DNA of 64,000 bases, from NCBI GenBank assembly GCA_000750105.3, contig JPHH03000015.1, forward strand, positions 553,614-617,613, written 5' to 3'. Under the pieces are notes generated by a model, which did no database searches, was not told where the DNA came from, and saw only the letters and a list, made by a program, of their open reading frames with translations. Positions 21,062-32,910 of this stretch are shown piece after piece (the first letter of the stretch is position 1; each line of letters opens with the position of its first letter). The stretch comes from Tolypocladium sp. Sup5 PDA-1 (lineage: Eukaryota > Ascomycota > Sordariomycetes > Hypocreales > Ophiocordycipitaceae). A program made the translations under genes and the position numbers.

Positions 21062-22434
21062 CTTGAACGACGGTTCGCGCGGCCGTGCTCGAGATCCCTG
21101 CAGCGGTACAGCTTTCAATTGCGAGTAACGTGCACCTCTCCCGCGTGGTTGGCGTCGTGTGGTGTTGAAGGTGGCGGGGAGCTGTCGTCGACAGAGCGGA
21201 TGTCCCTGATTGGGACCACCAAGCTGTATTTGTCGGTACGTATACGCAGGTATGTCAATGGCGCCGGGCCGATGTCGCTTCTATTATTCGTAGTCCGTAG
21301 ACGGTGTTTATCTCGACACGTTGGCGAACACGCGGCGAGACAGACATCAATGACGGTTGGAAGCAGAGCGAGGGCGCTGCCAGCGTCGCCACTCACGTAT
21401 ATAAACACCTGTCCACGGGCCATTGTCTCCACGAGAGCCAATTCAGGGCCCTGCCACTTGGGCTGATCAGGCCTAGATCCCCCCGGGCCCTCGGGCAGAC
21501 GACAGCCATTGGCCTCGACACGAACGAGGGCGGGCTGCCCCTCCAGGTTATCGCGGTTCGTGAGCCACCAGCAGCCACACCGAACCCCGGATCAGGACTG
21601 GCATTTGCCCCAGCGCCCAGGGCCTCCAGTAGGCGCCACCGCAAACACAATTCCAGCAATCATTTCAGAGGCCATCCAATATTGAACCTGGCCATTTCTG
21701 CATGTCGTGAGCGTCGACGCGCCGCACGCGCAGCCGCCCGCAAGCAGCAACTCCAACCAAACAACCGTAAGACCAGACGAGATATTCGCGACATTCCGAG
21801 CCCTGCACCTGTTGTCCTTACACCTTGCCGTATGCGGTCTAGTGGCCCTGAACCCCCGTAACCAACGAACCCCCAACAAAAAAAATCGCCCCTTGTCGAT
21901 CCCAGGGCTGTGGCCAATTCGCGGGCTGACATGTGAAGGTGACTGATGCTGCGCGACGGCACGCGACGAGTTGCCCAAAGCGAATTGGCCGTCCATTTGG
22001 AGCGTCATGCAGCCAGCCGACAGCCCGAAGAGATGCCCAGTGTGAGGCGCCTGCATGCCACCCAAAAACAGCCCAGTGCCAATGCCACCACACTCTGAAT
22101 CAATCATGATCATCGCCTCGGGGCTCAAAACGTCGATGCTTGGCTTCGTAGGGCTGCATGCAGGGGCACTGGCGCAAGAGGCAGGGTACTAGTTAACGTC
22201 ATTCGTCAGCAGAAATGGCCAAGTCGATGGCATCGCACTCGGTGTCGGGTGACAGAGCCTCCACAGTGCAACCTCTTCTTGCCTCCTGTCGCTCACGAAC
22301 TCGCACATCTCCCATGAACCGCTCGTGACCAAAAACGGGGTATCATTACTATATGATGCAATAGATCATGACACTCGTGAAATCGCAGCAAAAGGAACCC
22401 GCAGAAAACAAAATGCAAGCCCAAAGCAAGCCCC
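21062..22434. other. Intergenic: promoter of the ATRR gene and 3' region of the permease
   Basis: 1.37 kb with several overlapping short open frames in all directions, none with recognisable family features. It must include the ATRR promoter (near 21062-21600) and the permease 3' UTR (near 22434). Nothing else seen. Confidence 0.5.
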
Positions 22435-23967
22435 CTAGAGTCCCTGTCGCGCCAGGGTGAGATCAACATCCGCGATGTTCACCACCTTGGTCCGGAACAC
22501 CAGCTTGTGCCCGACGTAAAGAACAACGAAAATGATGACGCTAATGTACGATGCAAAGAAGCTGCTCGTGTCCCAGTCCATGAACACGGTGAACCCGCTG
22601 GTAATGAGGATCAAGACGTTGAAAAAGAGGCCGAACCACGACAGGTACGGCTGGAAGGGCGCCACGTAGGGGAGCTCCGAGCGCGACTGGCCCTTGGCCG
22701 CGAGCACCTTCATGAACCGCAGGTGGCAGATGTTGATGAGCGACCAGGTGATGAAGCCCGCGACGGCGGTGATGTTGAGCAGCCAGTTGAACACCGTCTC
22801 GCCATTCTTGGAAAGGTTGAGGAATCCGAGCAGGCCAAACGAGGCGCACACGGCCACGGACCAGTACGGCGTGCCGTGCCTGTTGGTGGCCTTGAGGAAC
22901 GACGGCGCGTGGCCCTCTTCCGCGAGGGCAATCAGAATACGGCTGCTCGAGTAGACGTCCGAGTTGGCCGCCGTCAGCACCGCCGTCAGCAGCACCGCGT
23001 TGATGATGTGAGGAAGCACTTGCACGCCGGCGAGGTTGGCAATGATGACGAGCGGTGATGCCGAGGCGTTGGTCGACGCGCTTTGCAGATCCTTGTTGTC
23101 GAACGGCACGTTGAGGCCGATGAAGAAGACCGTGGCGACGAACAGGCAGAAGATGCCCCAGAACGTCCATCGAATCGCAGACGGGATGGCCTTGCTGGGG
23201 TTCTCCGTCTCTCCGGCACCGATGCCGACCAGCTCGGACCCCTGGAAGCTGAATCCAGCCGTGATGAGGACCGCCCAGAAGCCGACAAACTTGCCCGTCG
23301 CGCCGCTGACCATGTACTCTGCAAAGGCGCCCGGGTACACCCAGTACTTGAAGCCGATGTAGCCCTGGTCTCCCACGCCCGCGTTGATGCACATGGAGAA
23401 GATGATGAAGCCGATGATGGTGACGACCTTGATGCTGGAGAACCACATCTCGAGCTCGCCGAACCACCGAATGGGAAGGAAGTTGGCCGCCGTGAAGATG
23501 AGCCAGAAGACGCCAATCCAGATGCCGATGCTGAGGCTCTCGTTCCAGTACTGGATGATGAGGCCGGCAGCCGTCAGTTCAAGAGCGTACGTTATAGTCC
23601 AGCTGAACCAATAGATCCAGCCCATGGCGAAGCCGAGCGTAGGGTCGACGAATCGCGAGGCGTAGACGGTAAAGGCACCAGCAACGGGCATATACGCGGC
23701 CATCTCGCCGAGGCCAGTCATGACAGAGTAGACGACGACGCCGACAAAGATGAAGGCAAGCAAGAGTGAGACGGGGCCGGCCTTGGAGAGGGCACCACCG
23801 GTTCCGAGGAAGAGGCCGGTGCCTATGGTGCCACCGATGGCGATGAACTGCAGATGACGACCCTGGAGGGCCCGGTTGAGGCCCGTTTGGCCCGTCTCGA
23901 CATCTTGGGCGGGCTTGTCGGTGACGACCTGGTCGTTGCTGGCTCGGGCGGTCTTTTCGTCCGCCAT
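22435..23967 (-). CDS. Amino acid permease (APC superfamily, YAT type)
   Basis: Intronless, 510 aa, about 12 hydrophobic membrane segments with a hydrophilic N-terminus. The start of the core is the classical LQGRHLQFIAIGGTIGTGLF motif, followed by LGEMAAYMP, GWIYWFSWTITYALEL, FSFQGSELVGIGAGE and SDVYSSSRIL, all typical of fungal proton-coupled amino acid permeases of the plasma membrane. Substrate range (general or specific) cannot be read from the sequence. The N-terminal Lys residues and Ser/Thr could serve ubiquitin-dependent turnover, as in yeast Gap1. The upstream region has a TATA element and GATA-type sites, in line with nitrogen control, but this is inference. Confidence 0.95.
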   Translation of the reverse strand: MADEKTARASNDQVVTDKPAQDVETGQTGLNRALQGRHLQFIAIGGTIGTGLFLGTGGALSKAGPVSLLLAFIFVGVVVYSVMTGLGEMAAYMPVAGAFTVYASRFVDPTLGFAMGWIYWFSWTITYALELTAAGLIIQYWNESLSIGIWIGVFWLIFTAANFLPIRWFGELEMWFSSIKVVTIIGFIIFSMCINAGVGDQGYIGFKYWVYPGAFAEYMVSGATGKFVGFWAVLITAGFSFQGSELVGIGAGETENPSKAIPSAIRWTFWGIFCLFVATVFFIGLNVPFDNKDLQSASTNASASPLVIIANLAGVQVLPHIINAVLLTAVLTAANSDVYSSSRILIALAEEGHAPSFLKATNRHGTPYWSVAVCASFGLLGFLNLSKNGETVFNWLLNITAVAGFITWSLINICHLRFMKVLAAKGQSRSELPYVAPFQPYLSWFGLFFNVLILITSGFTVFMDWDTSSFFASYISVIIFVVLYVGHKLVFRTKVVNIADVDLTLARQGL

Positions 23968-24207
23968 GGCTGCTTCACTTTCGGGTTCTGTTCCTACTCT
24001 ATTGGAGTCGTTCGGGCGTCGAGACTCGAGAATAGAGAGAGGGAGAGTCGCCGGGGACTAGGTCTACCTGACGAGGAGCGGAGAGGCGGCGAAGAAGACT
24101 TCGTGAGGCTACTGCTCGGCGAGCAACAGCATGCGACGATGATGAAGAGAGGAACGACCACAATCACACTCGCGAAGGAGTGTGGGCAGCTCCACGGGCC
24201 ATCGGCC

Positions 24208-24214
24208 CTTTATA
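24208..24214 (-). promoter_or_regulatory. TATA-box candidate of the amino acid permease
   Basis: TATAAAG on the minus strand, about 240 bp upstream of the permease ATG at 23967. The spacing would leave a 5' leader of roughly 200 nt. Assignment by position and consensus only. Confidence 0.4.
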
Positions 24215-24866
24215 AGCGACATGCCCTACCTCCAGTCACGCCTCTATGGAGAGCTCTCCAGCCATCATTCGGGGCCCATCGCCCCATCCCAAGGAGCAAA
24301 ATTTCTCTCAACGGCAGCGCCCATGAAACGTAGCTCCACGTAGACGCGGACTGACAAGGCTCGTTTAGCTCTCCCCCCAAGCTCCCTGCTCGCTCACCTC
24401 CTCGGGGCCGGCTCCGGGTCTGTGTGTCTGCTGTCCCCTGCCTGCGGGCCAGCGCCGCTGCAACGCCACTGCAGAAAATGACGGAAGAGCTAGAAGAACG
24501 CGCAGAAGGCTTCATCCACTTCTAGCGCGGCCGCCACATTGTCGATTTTTCCCTGCTAAAGCGCTGCCGTAGGGGGCTACGGGAAGATATCTGCCGCAAA
24601 AGTCGGCGAATCCGATCCGCTAAAGGCTGCGGCTGCACGTCCCGGGTTGACCAATCGGCTGTGGCGCTGGCCATGCAATGGGCCTAAGAAGGGAAAATTT
24701 TCAAGCGCTGCGATTCTCGCCCCTGTTCTGTGTGAGCCAAGCTTCGACGGCTGTGGGCGGACGGCAGATTGGGCTAAAGAGGCGACGCTCCCGGGTCTTA
24801 CAGTGGGACATTGGCTGGATTAGCCTGTCCATCCTCTCCAAGCCGCTCTGTCTCCGTCGGAAGAGG

Positions 24867-24913
24867 AGATAAGAGCTCGGAAACTCGGCTGTTGGTTATA
24901 TGGGCGGTTATCT
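24867..24913. promoter_or_regulatory. Pair of GATA-factor sites (AreA/NIT2-type)
   Basis: AGATAA at 24867-24872 on the plus strand and its reverse complement TTATCT at 24908-24913 form a closely spaced inverted pair about 0.9 kb upstream of the permease start. Paired HGATAR sites are the usual context for nitrogen-regulatory GATA factors at fungal permease genes. Single copies occur often by chance, so the call is weak. Confidence 0.25.
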
Positions 24914-26208
24914 GGTCCTTGAGCCGCTCGAGCTGCAAGAGCAACATGCTGTCTGGTTTTCTTTTCGCATGGTTCGCTCCCGCTGGTTACCGCTCGTGTG
25001 AGCTGCATGCCGCTGCCAGAGGTGAGGGGTTCGAGGCATAGCGTGGCGCGGCGAGTCATACGACTGATGGTGATGCTCGTGGCGTCGTGATGCTCTGCGG
25101 ATGGCCCGACACCGTCGTTGTGCATGCAGCAGCATAGGCGAGATGAGCTCACCAGCCAATATGACAGAGGGCGCTGGCGACATGGACAGCCGATGCACTT
25201 CGCTGTCCCAGGCCGAGTGCTTGATCGACGGCCGTAGCGCATTCGAACAGTTCTGATTGCCTAATAGAACCAGGGATCCGGCCTGTGCCCTGGCAATATT
25301 GTTCCTCCAAAGGAATAGTTGGTAAGATGCTTATGCGCGCGCGAGGCCCGGTCCCGGAGTCGTGTATTTGGCTCTTGGTAAACTCAGGTACCGTGGGCGG
25401 CCCCGACCGTGTTTGTGACCTCGAGTTGCCATTTCCACGACGGCAGATGGGGATGCGTCTCCTGACTGGGTCCCCGAAGCTGCGGATCAGGGCCGGGTAT
25501 CGACGGGCACATGGAAGCTTTCCCCACGATGCTGGCGCTCGTTGACTGCCCAAGCCTCGGCCTGCCTCCGATCTGGGCCCGACATTCGAACTCGTTGGAT
25601 AATCGAAACGAGATGGAGAGAGCCCGAAGCCCGAGCTGAGTGCGAGCGGCCTCAATGAGGCTATATCATGCTGCCACGTAAGGCCACTGGGTCCGTGAGC
25701 TGTGGTTCGGATGAACCTGGATGATCAACCCCTCTCGTTTGCCAAACAGGTAGGGGCCGGCACCCGCCTACCCCGGATTCGCGATGTGCAGCTGTCATCT
25801 TCATCTGCCAGGTGCAGTCTCCGCGCTGCTGAGCATACGATGGTCCCGGGGACTCGTCCGCCTCGTTAGTTGCCTGCTGTTGCTGGGCGGTGTCGGTGTC
25901 CGTTGACGAGGCGTTTGGCTGACCGCTCATGCGCTTCACAGCTGTCCCTCGTGACCAGGCAGCTGTTCGTCGCAACACAATAGCATCAATGAATCACATA
26001 ATGCGCAAACGGTGTCAAAATGGAACCGTCAGGTGATTGAGCTTCACTTCTGCCTAGTGGTTCGCCCGCGACGTGATCGAAGCGAAACGTGTTCCTTCCC
26101 TTCCAGAGCAGCCCAGCTCTCTCCTGCCACAAACTCGACTGCCTGCCTGCCCCTAGAGCTCTCTTTGCCCTGCCCTACCACGCACAACCACTGCTTGTGC
26201 GAGCTGGC

Positions 26209-27753
26209 ATGGACTCCCGCGTGGAAGATGAACAGCAAATCCTCGACGAGTGGCCAAAGATGCCCGACGGCAGTGACTGGGACGGATCCAGCCTCCTGAC
26301 CTTATTCCGCCGCGGCGAGAGCCCCTTTCAGGGTGCTTGGGACGTACAGAGCCTCATCCGCGAAGTCGAGCAGAGCCTCAACGCCAGGGTCATCGACATC
26401 CCAACCGTGTCGTCTGGGGCGAATCACTACGTAAGTTGTACCCCCCCGACATCTGGCACTTCTGAGAATTGACATCTGGATCGACACTACAGGGCTTTCA
26501 TGTCAAACTTGCTAGCCGACCCGACATCATAGCGCGGCTCTCGCGTGGCGACGTCAATACTCCCGGCTTCCGCAGTTCGGCTCTCGAGGAGAAGCAGCTC
26601 TGGCACGGCCACTTCGAGCTGGCGACGTACGATGCCCTGGAGCCGCTGGCGGGTGCCTTCAGCCGTCGACCACTGTACCATCGAGACCCGGTGCAACCAG
26701 GAGGAGGTTATGTACTCACGCAGCCGCAGGGAATCACTGGACGCCGCCTGTTTCTCTTTGAGAAAGCCGAAGGCGAGCAATACGACTATGTTCGCTGGCG
26801 CGCCCTGAGCGCGGAGCAAAAGGTGAGATGGAACACATCCCCCTCCCTCGCCTATTCCATCGAGTTGCTGACGGAGAGGTTCCCCAGTCATGTTTGTTGG
26901 TGCGATCGGCGCGTGCTGCCGCGACACTCTTCAAGTTCCCTCTGACAGCCGACTTTGTTTCGACGTGGCTGCTGGACCGCATCTTTGGGTTGGAGCTGGA
27001 TCTCTGCCCACTGGCGATACAGCCTACCCGCGAATTCTGCATGGCCCTGCTGGCCGCGAGGATTGAATGCGCCTTTCGACGATGCCATCGCAACTTTTCC
27101 TCTCGCGGTGATTACAACTCTGCAAGTGCACTCCTTTCTGCCGCCCGAGATTCGCTCCTGCGGCTCGTGCCGCGAGTGCTCCCCCGAATGCGCAAGGGTC
27201 TGGACGAGGCCACGTTGTACCACTTCGTGTTGGACCACGGAGACTTTGGTATCCACAACATGACGGTTGCAAAGGACGTCCAAGACAACCCCTATATCTC
27301 GTCGGTATACGACTGGGAAGCGGGAACCATCGTCCCAGCTCTGTTCTCGGAACCGAAGATGGTGGTGACGGCCGACTTGGTTGTCGACGAGGATGGGGAG
27401 CCGTCGGTTAGTCGATGGGGCGACGGCGACAGCATGCAAAAGATGGCCGGGTATATGGCGTGGTCAAGAGAGTACTACAAGGTGAGTTTGGGTCCTTACA
27501 TGCGGTTGTTGCTAAGCCGAATGCTGACTTGCGTTGGTAGGCCCTTTTTGCAGAAGCTCCCGAGTACAGGCTCGCGATCAAAGCCGGGCGGGATGCGCGT
27601 CACATCTGGTTTGCTTTGCGCGACTGCGAGATCGAAGATGAGGCCAAGCATCTCGCCCAACTCGGAGCTTGGGCTGACGCCAAATTCGCAGAGTTGGATG
27701 CGATGGATCGCCGTGGACCGTGGGTGAGCCCTGAGCAGTGCGTGGTCAATTGA
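26209..27753 (+). CDS. Aminoglycoside phosphotransferase (APH)/protein kinase-like fold protein
   Basis: Exons 26209-26430, 26493-26822, 26888-27481 and 27541-27753 give 452 aa; all junctions are phase 0. The catalytic-loop motif HGDFGIHN (residues 301-308) and the metal-binding motif position DWE (326-328) mark the APH-type kinase fold. The N-terminal lobe contains ANHYGFHVKLA, the likely nucleotide-binding strand region. Fungi carry many such APH-domain proteins of unknown substrate; small-molecule phosphorylation is the family activity. The expansion between the lobes (about 130-250) is helical and long. No neighbour hints at a pathway. Confidence 0.85.
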
Positions 27754-29130
27754 GGACATGGCAAGCCCCAGGCGACATGTGAAACAGTATGGCGAATTTC
27801 TATCTACGATGGTTTGAAGGTTTCGAACATGCGGAGCTGGCAGGAATATAAAGTTGTTCTACCGCAGTGGGAAATACTGGAGTTGGGACGAGAATGGCTT
27901 TACAGGTTCAATTTGTCTTTTATAAGCACAGGCAGTGGCCATAATGATCCACCCGAGTTTTGCTCTGCCCGATGGTGTTTTTGCCACAGCCGCAAGTGTT
28001 TGTACTGATCACGGGCTTGATGCTTGTCTAGGCGTCATGCGCCAAGCACAGCTGGGCAGTGGCGGAGCAGCCAACTATCAGCATTGGCACAGCAAGCCAC
28101 AACAGCCTGGAATGACTCAAAGAATGTATTAAATCCTCAAGTATCTTGCAATCGTTTTGTGCCAAAGCGTTGCAGTTTTAGGTTTCTCGGCAGTCACAAG
28201 TCGTGTAGGGTAGGCCGAGATCTGCGGGGCCTTGGGGTTGCGATGCGGAGATGGCTCCGGTGGTACGGACTAGTTAGCGATTGATTGATGATCGCATCGA
28301 TTGGTGATGGATACGTGCAGGTGGCTCGATCCTAGCTCGCCCAACCGGGTGGCTGCGTCGCGCCCGTGGACCTGGATCAATTCTCTGCGACTTTGTATGT
28401 ACGAGCACGCTGCGCATCTGCGCGCGATTACGCTACAGCTGCTCGTGACATCAACGAGCCGAACATGAGAAACATGAGACGACATTCTGCCAACCTCGCA
28501 CCGCCAAGGCGCCCAGCATTGGGATGCTGGGCACCCAAAATCCAAATTACCTGCAGCGTGGCACAACCTTCCCGCCTCGATATTGACAGGGCGCAATTCG
28601 ATCGTGCAGGCGGGCGAGCCCCCTGCGCAGCTGAAGCGCGGCGATTCGCCGGCCCAGCGCGGCTTTCCGCTTCCCGATCGCGCCGTGTCCAGTGTTTTTA
28701 CTTGCCGTAGGGCGATCTGCAGCACTCTGAAGCCGGCCCCCAAGCTCCCCCGGTAGCTCGCGCCATGACCTCATCAATCTGCTAGGCCGCTCGCGAGGGT
28801 TGGCTAGCTTGGAGCCAAGCAATTAGCAAACAAGACGAGCTCATGATTTGTTGATGAGACCTTTGCTCCCAGTTTCATTTTTGCTTGGCTTGTGAGTTGT
28901 AACCCTGGCAGGTGCTCCCGCTGCTTGTGCCTGCCGTCTGCGTTGTCTCGCTCCCCCCTCTTGGCATTCCAGAACTGCCGTCGTTCCACCTTCCTTCCGG
29001 GTTGTCTTCCTTGCATCCTCACCACCACCCACTTCCCTTGACCTCGGTTGCCAGCGTCAACAACGCCGGCCATTGCGCACCGCACCGCATTAAATCACCA
29101 CCACCGCGCGCGCCCGAAAGCACCGCCGCA
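27754..29130. other. Intergenic between two plus-strand genes
   Basis: 1.38 kb. No recognisable gene. It includes the 3' UTR of the APH-fold gene and the promoter/5' leader of pns1, which has a pyrimidine-rich stretch with CA-rich text near 29010-29130. Confidence 0.5.
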
Positions 29131-30970
29131 ATGGGCGAGGCAGACACCTACGCCGCCTCTGGCCAGCAGGAGCGCGGCCCGGCGCAGCAGTACGGCCAGC
29201 AGCAGCAGTGGCAGCAACAGCAATGGCAGCAGCCGCAGCAGCAGCAGGGCTACTACAACAACAACGGCAACCAGGGATGGAATAACCAGGGCCACGGACA
29301 GAATGGATATCAGCAGCAACAGCAGCAGCAGCCGCCGCAACCTGACCCGTACCAGCAGCCGACGTACGGCGCGCCGCCCCCGTACAGCGTCAACCCACCC
29401 AAGGGCAACGAGCAGTATGGCTTCAACCAGGCTTTCAAGATTGAGAAACCAAAGTACAATGACATATGGGCGGGCATACTGGTATGTTGCGCTGTATCGT
29501 CATGGCACGCCGACAGACGAGACTCCCCGTAACCAAGCATCGTCGATTCGTCGCTAACCGCGGTGCAGCTCATCCTCGTCTTCCTCGGCGTCGTCGCCGT
29601 CTCCGGCTTCACCATCCACGGCTACATAACCGGCTCCAAAGGACACGGCATCTACGGCGGTAACAACAACTTCTCCCTCAACAACAACACCATCATCCTC
29701 TTCGCCCTCGTCCTCGTCGTCGCCTTCGTCTTCTCCTGGGCCTACGTCTGGCTGGCGCGCGCATTCCCCAAGCAGTTCATCTGGGTCACGGGCATCCTCA
29801 ACATTTGCTGGGCCCTCGGCACCGCCGTCTTCTACCTCTACAAGAAGTACTGGTCTGCCGGCATCGTCTTCCTCGTCTTTGCCCTCTTTACCGCGTTTGC
29901 TTTTTACACGTGGATATCCAGGATCCCCTTTTCTGCCCTCATGCTCAAGACGACCATCAACGTGAGCAAGAAGTTTGGCCACGTCTACCTCGTCAGCTTG
30001 ATCGGCGGCCTGATTGCCACTGCTCTGGCCGCCTGGTTCTCCGTCACCATGACCGCCATCTACGTGACGTACGAGCCGTCTAGCAACAACCCCAAGTGCG
30101 GCGCCAACGGGAGCGGGTGCAGCCAGGCCACGGTCATTGGCCTCATGGTCTTCATTACCTTTGCCTTGTACTGGATATCTGAGTGGCTTAAGAACACCAT
30201 CCACACCATCATCGCAGGCGTCTACGGGTCGTGGTACTTTTGCGTGCACAACTTCCCCAAGGGCGCGACCCGCGGCTCCGCCAAGCGTGCGCTCACGTAC
30301 AGCTTCGGATCCATCAGCTTCGGCAGCCTGCTCATCGCCATTGTCCAGTTCCTCCGACAGCTGTGCTCAGTCGCACAGAGCCAGTCGCGCCAAGAAGGCG
30401 GCGTCGGCGGCATAATTGGCTGTGTTGTCTTCTGCATCCTGGGCTGCCTGTTGAGTTTGCTGGAGTGGGCGATCCAGTTCCTGAACCGATATGCCTTTTG
30501 CCACATTGCGCTATACGGCAAGGCCTATATCCCGGCCGCCAAGGACACCTGGCACATGATCAAGGACCGCGGTATCGACGCGCTTGTCAATGTAGGCTTC
30601 CCCATTGCAAGTCGCCTTGGTGAAGAAGACTCGTCTAACGACTGTCTAGGAATGCCTCATCGGACCCGTGCTCTCGTTTGGCGCCATGTTCATCGGCATC
30701 GCCTGCGCGCTGCTTGCCTACCTGTACCTGCTCTTCACCAACCCGTCGTATAACTCGACCGGCTCGTTCACGGCCGTCATCATGGCATTTGCGTTCCTCA
30801 TCGGTTTCCAGATTTGCCATGTTTTTACGACACCCCTGTCAAGCGGCATCGACACCATCTTTGTCGCCGCGGGCTGGGACCCGCAGGTGATGATCAACGA
30901 CCACCCGGAGCTGTACCAGGAGATGGTCCGCGTGTACCCCAAGGTGCAGCAGGCCATCCAGGTTCGCTGA
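29131..30970 (+). CDS. pns1: Choline-transporter-like protein PNS1 (CTL family)
   Basis: Exons 29131-29481, 29569-30591 and 30650-30970, 564 aa. The introns have GTATGT and GTAGGC donors and CTAAC branch points. A Gln-rich N-terminal cytosolic tail (about residues 15-85, encoded by CAG/CAA runs) precedes the conserved KPKYNDIWAGIL and about ten membrane segments. The CTL signature is seen in ISEWLKNTIHTIIAGVYGSWYF and, near the end, FLNRYAFCHIALYGKAYIPAA and IGFQICHVFTTPLSSGIDTIFVAAGWDP. PNS1 is the fungal CTL member of the plasma membrane. Its choline transport role is not proven in yeast, so the substrate is uncertain. It lies 8 kb from the ATRR gene. Confidence 0.95.
29195..29340 (+). repeat. 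CAG/CAA-rich tract encoding polyglutamine
   Basis: Imperfect CAG/CAA repeats encode the Gln/Asn/Gly/Tyr-rich tail of PNS1. Such tracts are length-variable between strains. Confidence 0.7.
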
Positions 30971-31330
30971 TGGAGTTTGGAGCCATGGAGAGGACGGCCG
31001 GAGCTGAGTTTGAATGATACCACTGGAGTGAGACAATATGGTCGAGGCTGCCCAGGGAAGAATAGGAGAGCTTGGAAACGTTGACGTTTCAGGATATTGT
31101 TGCATGCCGTTTGCGTACTGACTTGTAACGGTGCTCTAGAGCAGATTAATCACGTATCGTTATGCATCATCGACACTTGTTCATTACCACTATCGCATCT
31201 TGTGCGTATAAGCTTCTTATCGGTTGGCACCGAAAACATGCCCGTCAGATGGGCATCAAACCCTCCAGTCGTATGTACAGAGAATCTAGGCGAGATATCT
31301 ACTGCCATCTGCCCAGACCAGCATCATTCA
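30971..31330. other. Convergent 3' intergenic region (pns1 / atg17)
   Basis: 360 bp between two stop codons. It holds both 3' UTRs; no other feature seen. Confidence 0.5.
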
Positions 31331-32910
31331 TCACTTCTCCGTCGCGCTCGTCGTCAAACTCTCTGCAGCACCATCGTCGTCCACCTGCACGACCCTCCAC
31401 GCCTTGGCCGGCGCCTGCACCGCGGCCCACAGGTCCGTGGGGAGGAACTCGCCGACCTCGGCGCGGAAGGACTCGCGCGCGGCGCGGTCGGCGTCGAGGA
31501 GCTTGTCGGCGGCGTCCTGGGCCTTGCGCCAGTGGGCCTCGAGCTGGCGGTCGACGGCGCGGCGGCGCTCGGCTTCGAGGACCATGCTGGCGTAGGCGCT
31601 GGCGTAGCCCTCGTAGAAGTCGCGCATGTCCTTCATCTCGCGGAGCTTGCCGAAGACGACGTCCTTCTCGAGGTCCCAGCGGGCGCGGAAGTCGCCCTCG
31701 GCGGCGAGGTAGTCGGCGAGGCGGTCGCCGACGTCGTCGAGGGCGGCGACGGCGGCGACGGCGCGCTCGTAGGACGCGGCGGTGAGGTGCGCGTGGTCCT
31801 GCAGGGCGGCGTGCTCGGCCTCCATGGCGGCGAGGCGCTCGTGGATCTCGCGCACCACGTCGTCGACCTCGTCGGCGTCCTGGGTGACGATGCGGAGCAT
31901 CTCGGCGCGGTCCTGGGCGGTCTTGGGCTCGAGGTCAGACATGTGGGATTCCTGCTCCGCGATGAGGCCCGAGATGGAGACGCCGTCGGTGCTGCCGCCC
32001 TCCTGCGACTGGGTGACCTCGGCGGCGCGGCGGCGGGCGACGGCGACGGCGCCCTCGGTCGTGCGGATGGCGGTGACGCACATGTCGAAGTGCTTGGTGA
32101 GCGAGGTCAGCAGCTGGGCCATGGCCGACGAGTGGTCGTCCATGCTCAGCAGGAGGTCAATCATGGGGGTACGGGTCGCCGCGCTGTCGTCGAGGTCGTC
32201 GGGGGTCGTGGACGTGGACGTGGACGTGGACGTGGTTGTGGTCGTGTTCATGGTCGGCGCGGAGCCATTCATAATCTTCTTGAGACTACGGATATCCGTC
32301 TCGAAGCGCAGCAAGTCTCCGTCATACGACTGCTGGATGCCCTGGAATGCGGCTGTCAACTTGTGTCTCAGAGAGTGCGGGTCGGTTCTCTCGGCGGAAG
32401 GGGTACCTGGAGCTCCTGGATGCTCTTCTTCATGGCGTCGCGCATGCCGTGCACGCTGTTCTCGTCGACAAAGTCGAGCAGGTTGCGCCGCTCCTCGTCG
32501 CCGGCCGGCCGCAGCGCGCCCTGCACGCCGGTCCCGCGCAGCATCTTCATGGTGGCGCCGAGCTGGGCGTCGACCTCGTCCATGGCGCGGACGAGCGTCT
32601 TGAAGTCGCGCTTGCCCCATTCGTAGGTGGCGTGGAGGCCGCGGCGGACGCGCGCGAGGATGGCGATCTGGTCGGCGACGGAGCCGCGGATGAAGCTGGT
32701 CTGCGCGGCGAGCAGCGCGCTCTCCTCGTGGGCGGCGCGGGCGGCGGTGACGAGCTCGTTGGCGCGCAGGACGAGGTTCATCGACGACAGGGAGCGCTTC
32801 GAGACGAGGAGGTGGTTCACAAGGGTGTCGATGGAGATGACGGGGTCCGCGGGGGGGCCGTCCGGGCGCCGCAGCGAGGCCGACGACGACGCCGCGGGCG
32901 AGGCAGCCAT
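31331..32910 (-). CDS. atg17: Autophagy scaffold protein ATG17
   Basis: Exons 32910-32407 and 32359-31331, 510 aa; the intron is only 47 nt (GTACCC to ACAAG). The first good ATG after an upstream open stretch is at 32910 (MAASPAASS). The N-terminal block LVNHLLVSKRSLSSMNLVLRANELV is the characteristic APG17 start. The remainder is almost entirely helical coiled coil (for example ERLAAMEAEHAALQ, KLREMKDMRDFYEGYASAY). ATG17 dimers scaffold the Atg1 kinase complex at the phagophore assembly site during starvation autophagy. A Thr/Ser repeat (about residues 200-215, DNA repeat of ggacgt at about 32213-32240) interrupts the helices and is probably a flexible loop. A CACGTG element lies 255 bp upstream. 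Confidence 0.93.

Larger units (their letters stand above)
23968..26208. other. Long divergent intergenic region (permease / APH-fold gene)
   Basis: 2.2 kb without a convincing gene. The left part is the permease promoter (see the TATA and GATA entries). The right end is the promoter of the APH-fold gene. Scattered open frames of 60-170 codons lack conserved motifs. Confidence 0.5.

Noticed and set aside
21116..21118. Earlier start of the ATRR frame at a TTG
   Set aside because: Nuclear fungal genes rarely start at TTG; the ATG at 21061 (MAVIDVTK) begins right before the adenylation domain.
17207..23967. Secondary-metabolite gene cluster around the NRPS-like gene
   Set aside because: The enzyme has the ATRR primary-metabolic architecture, and the neighbours (permease, pseudogene, arylsulfotransferase) do not form a biosynthetic set.
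31097..32626. 509-codon plus-strand frame across atg17
   Set aside because: It is the antisense of the atg17 coding frame. Low-complexity Gly/Val/Ala translation without domains.
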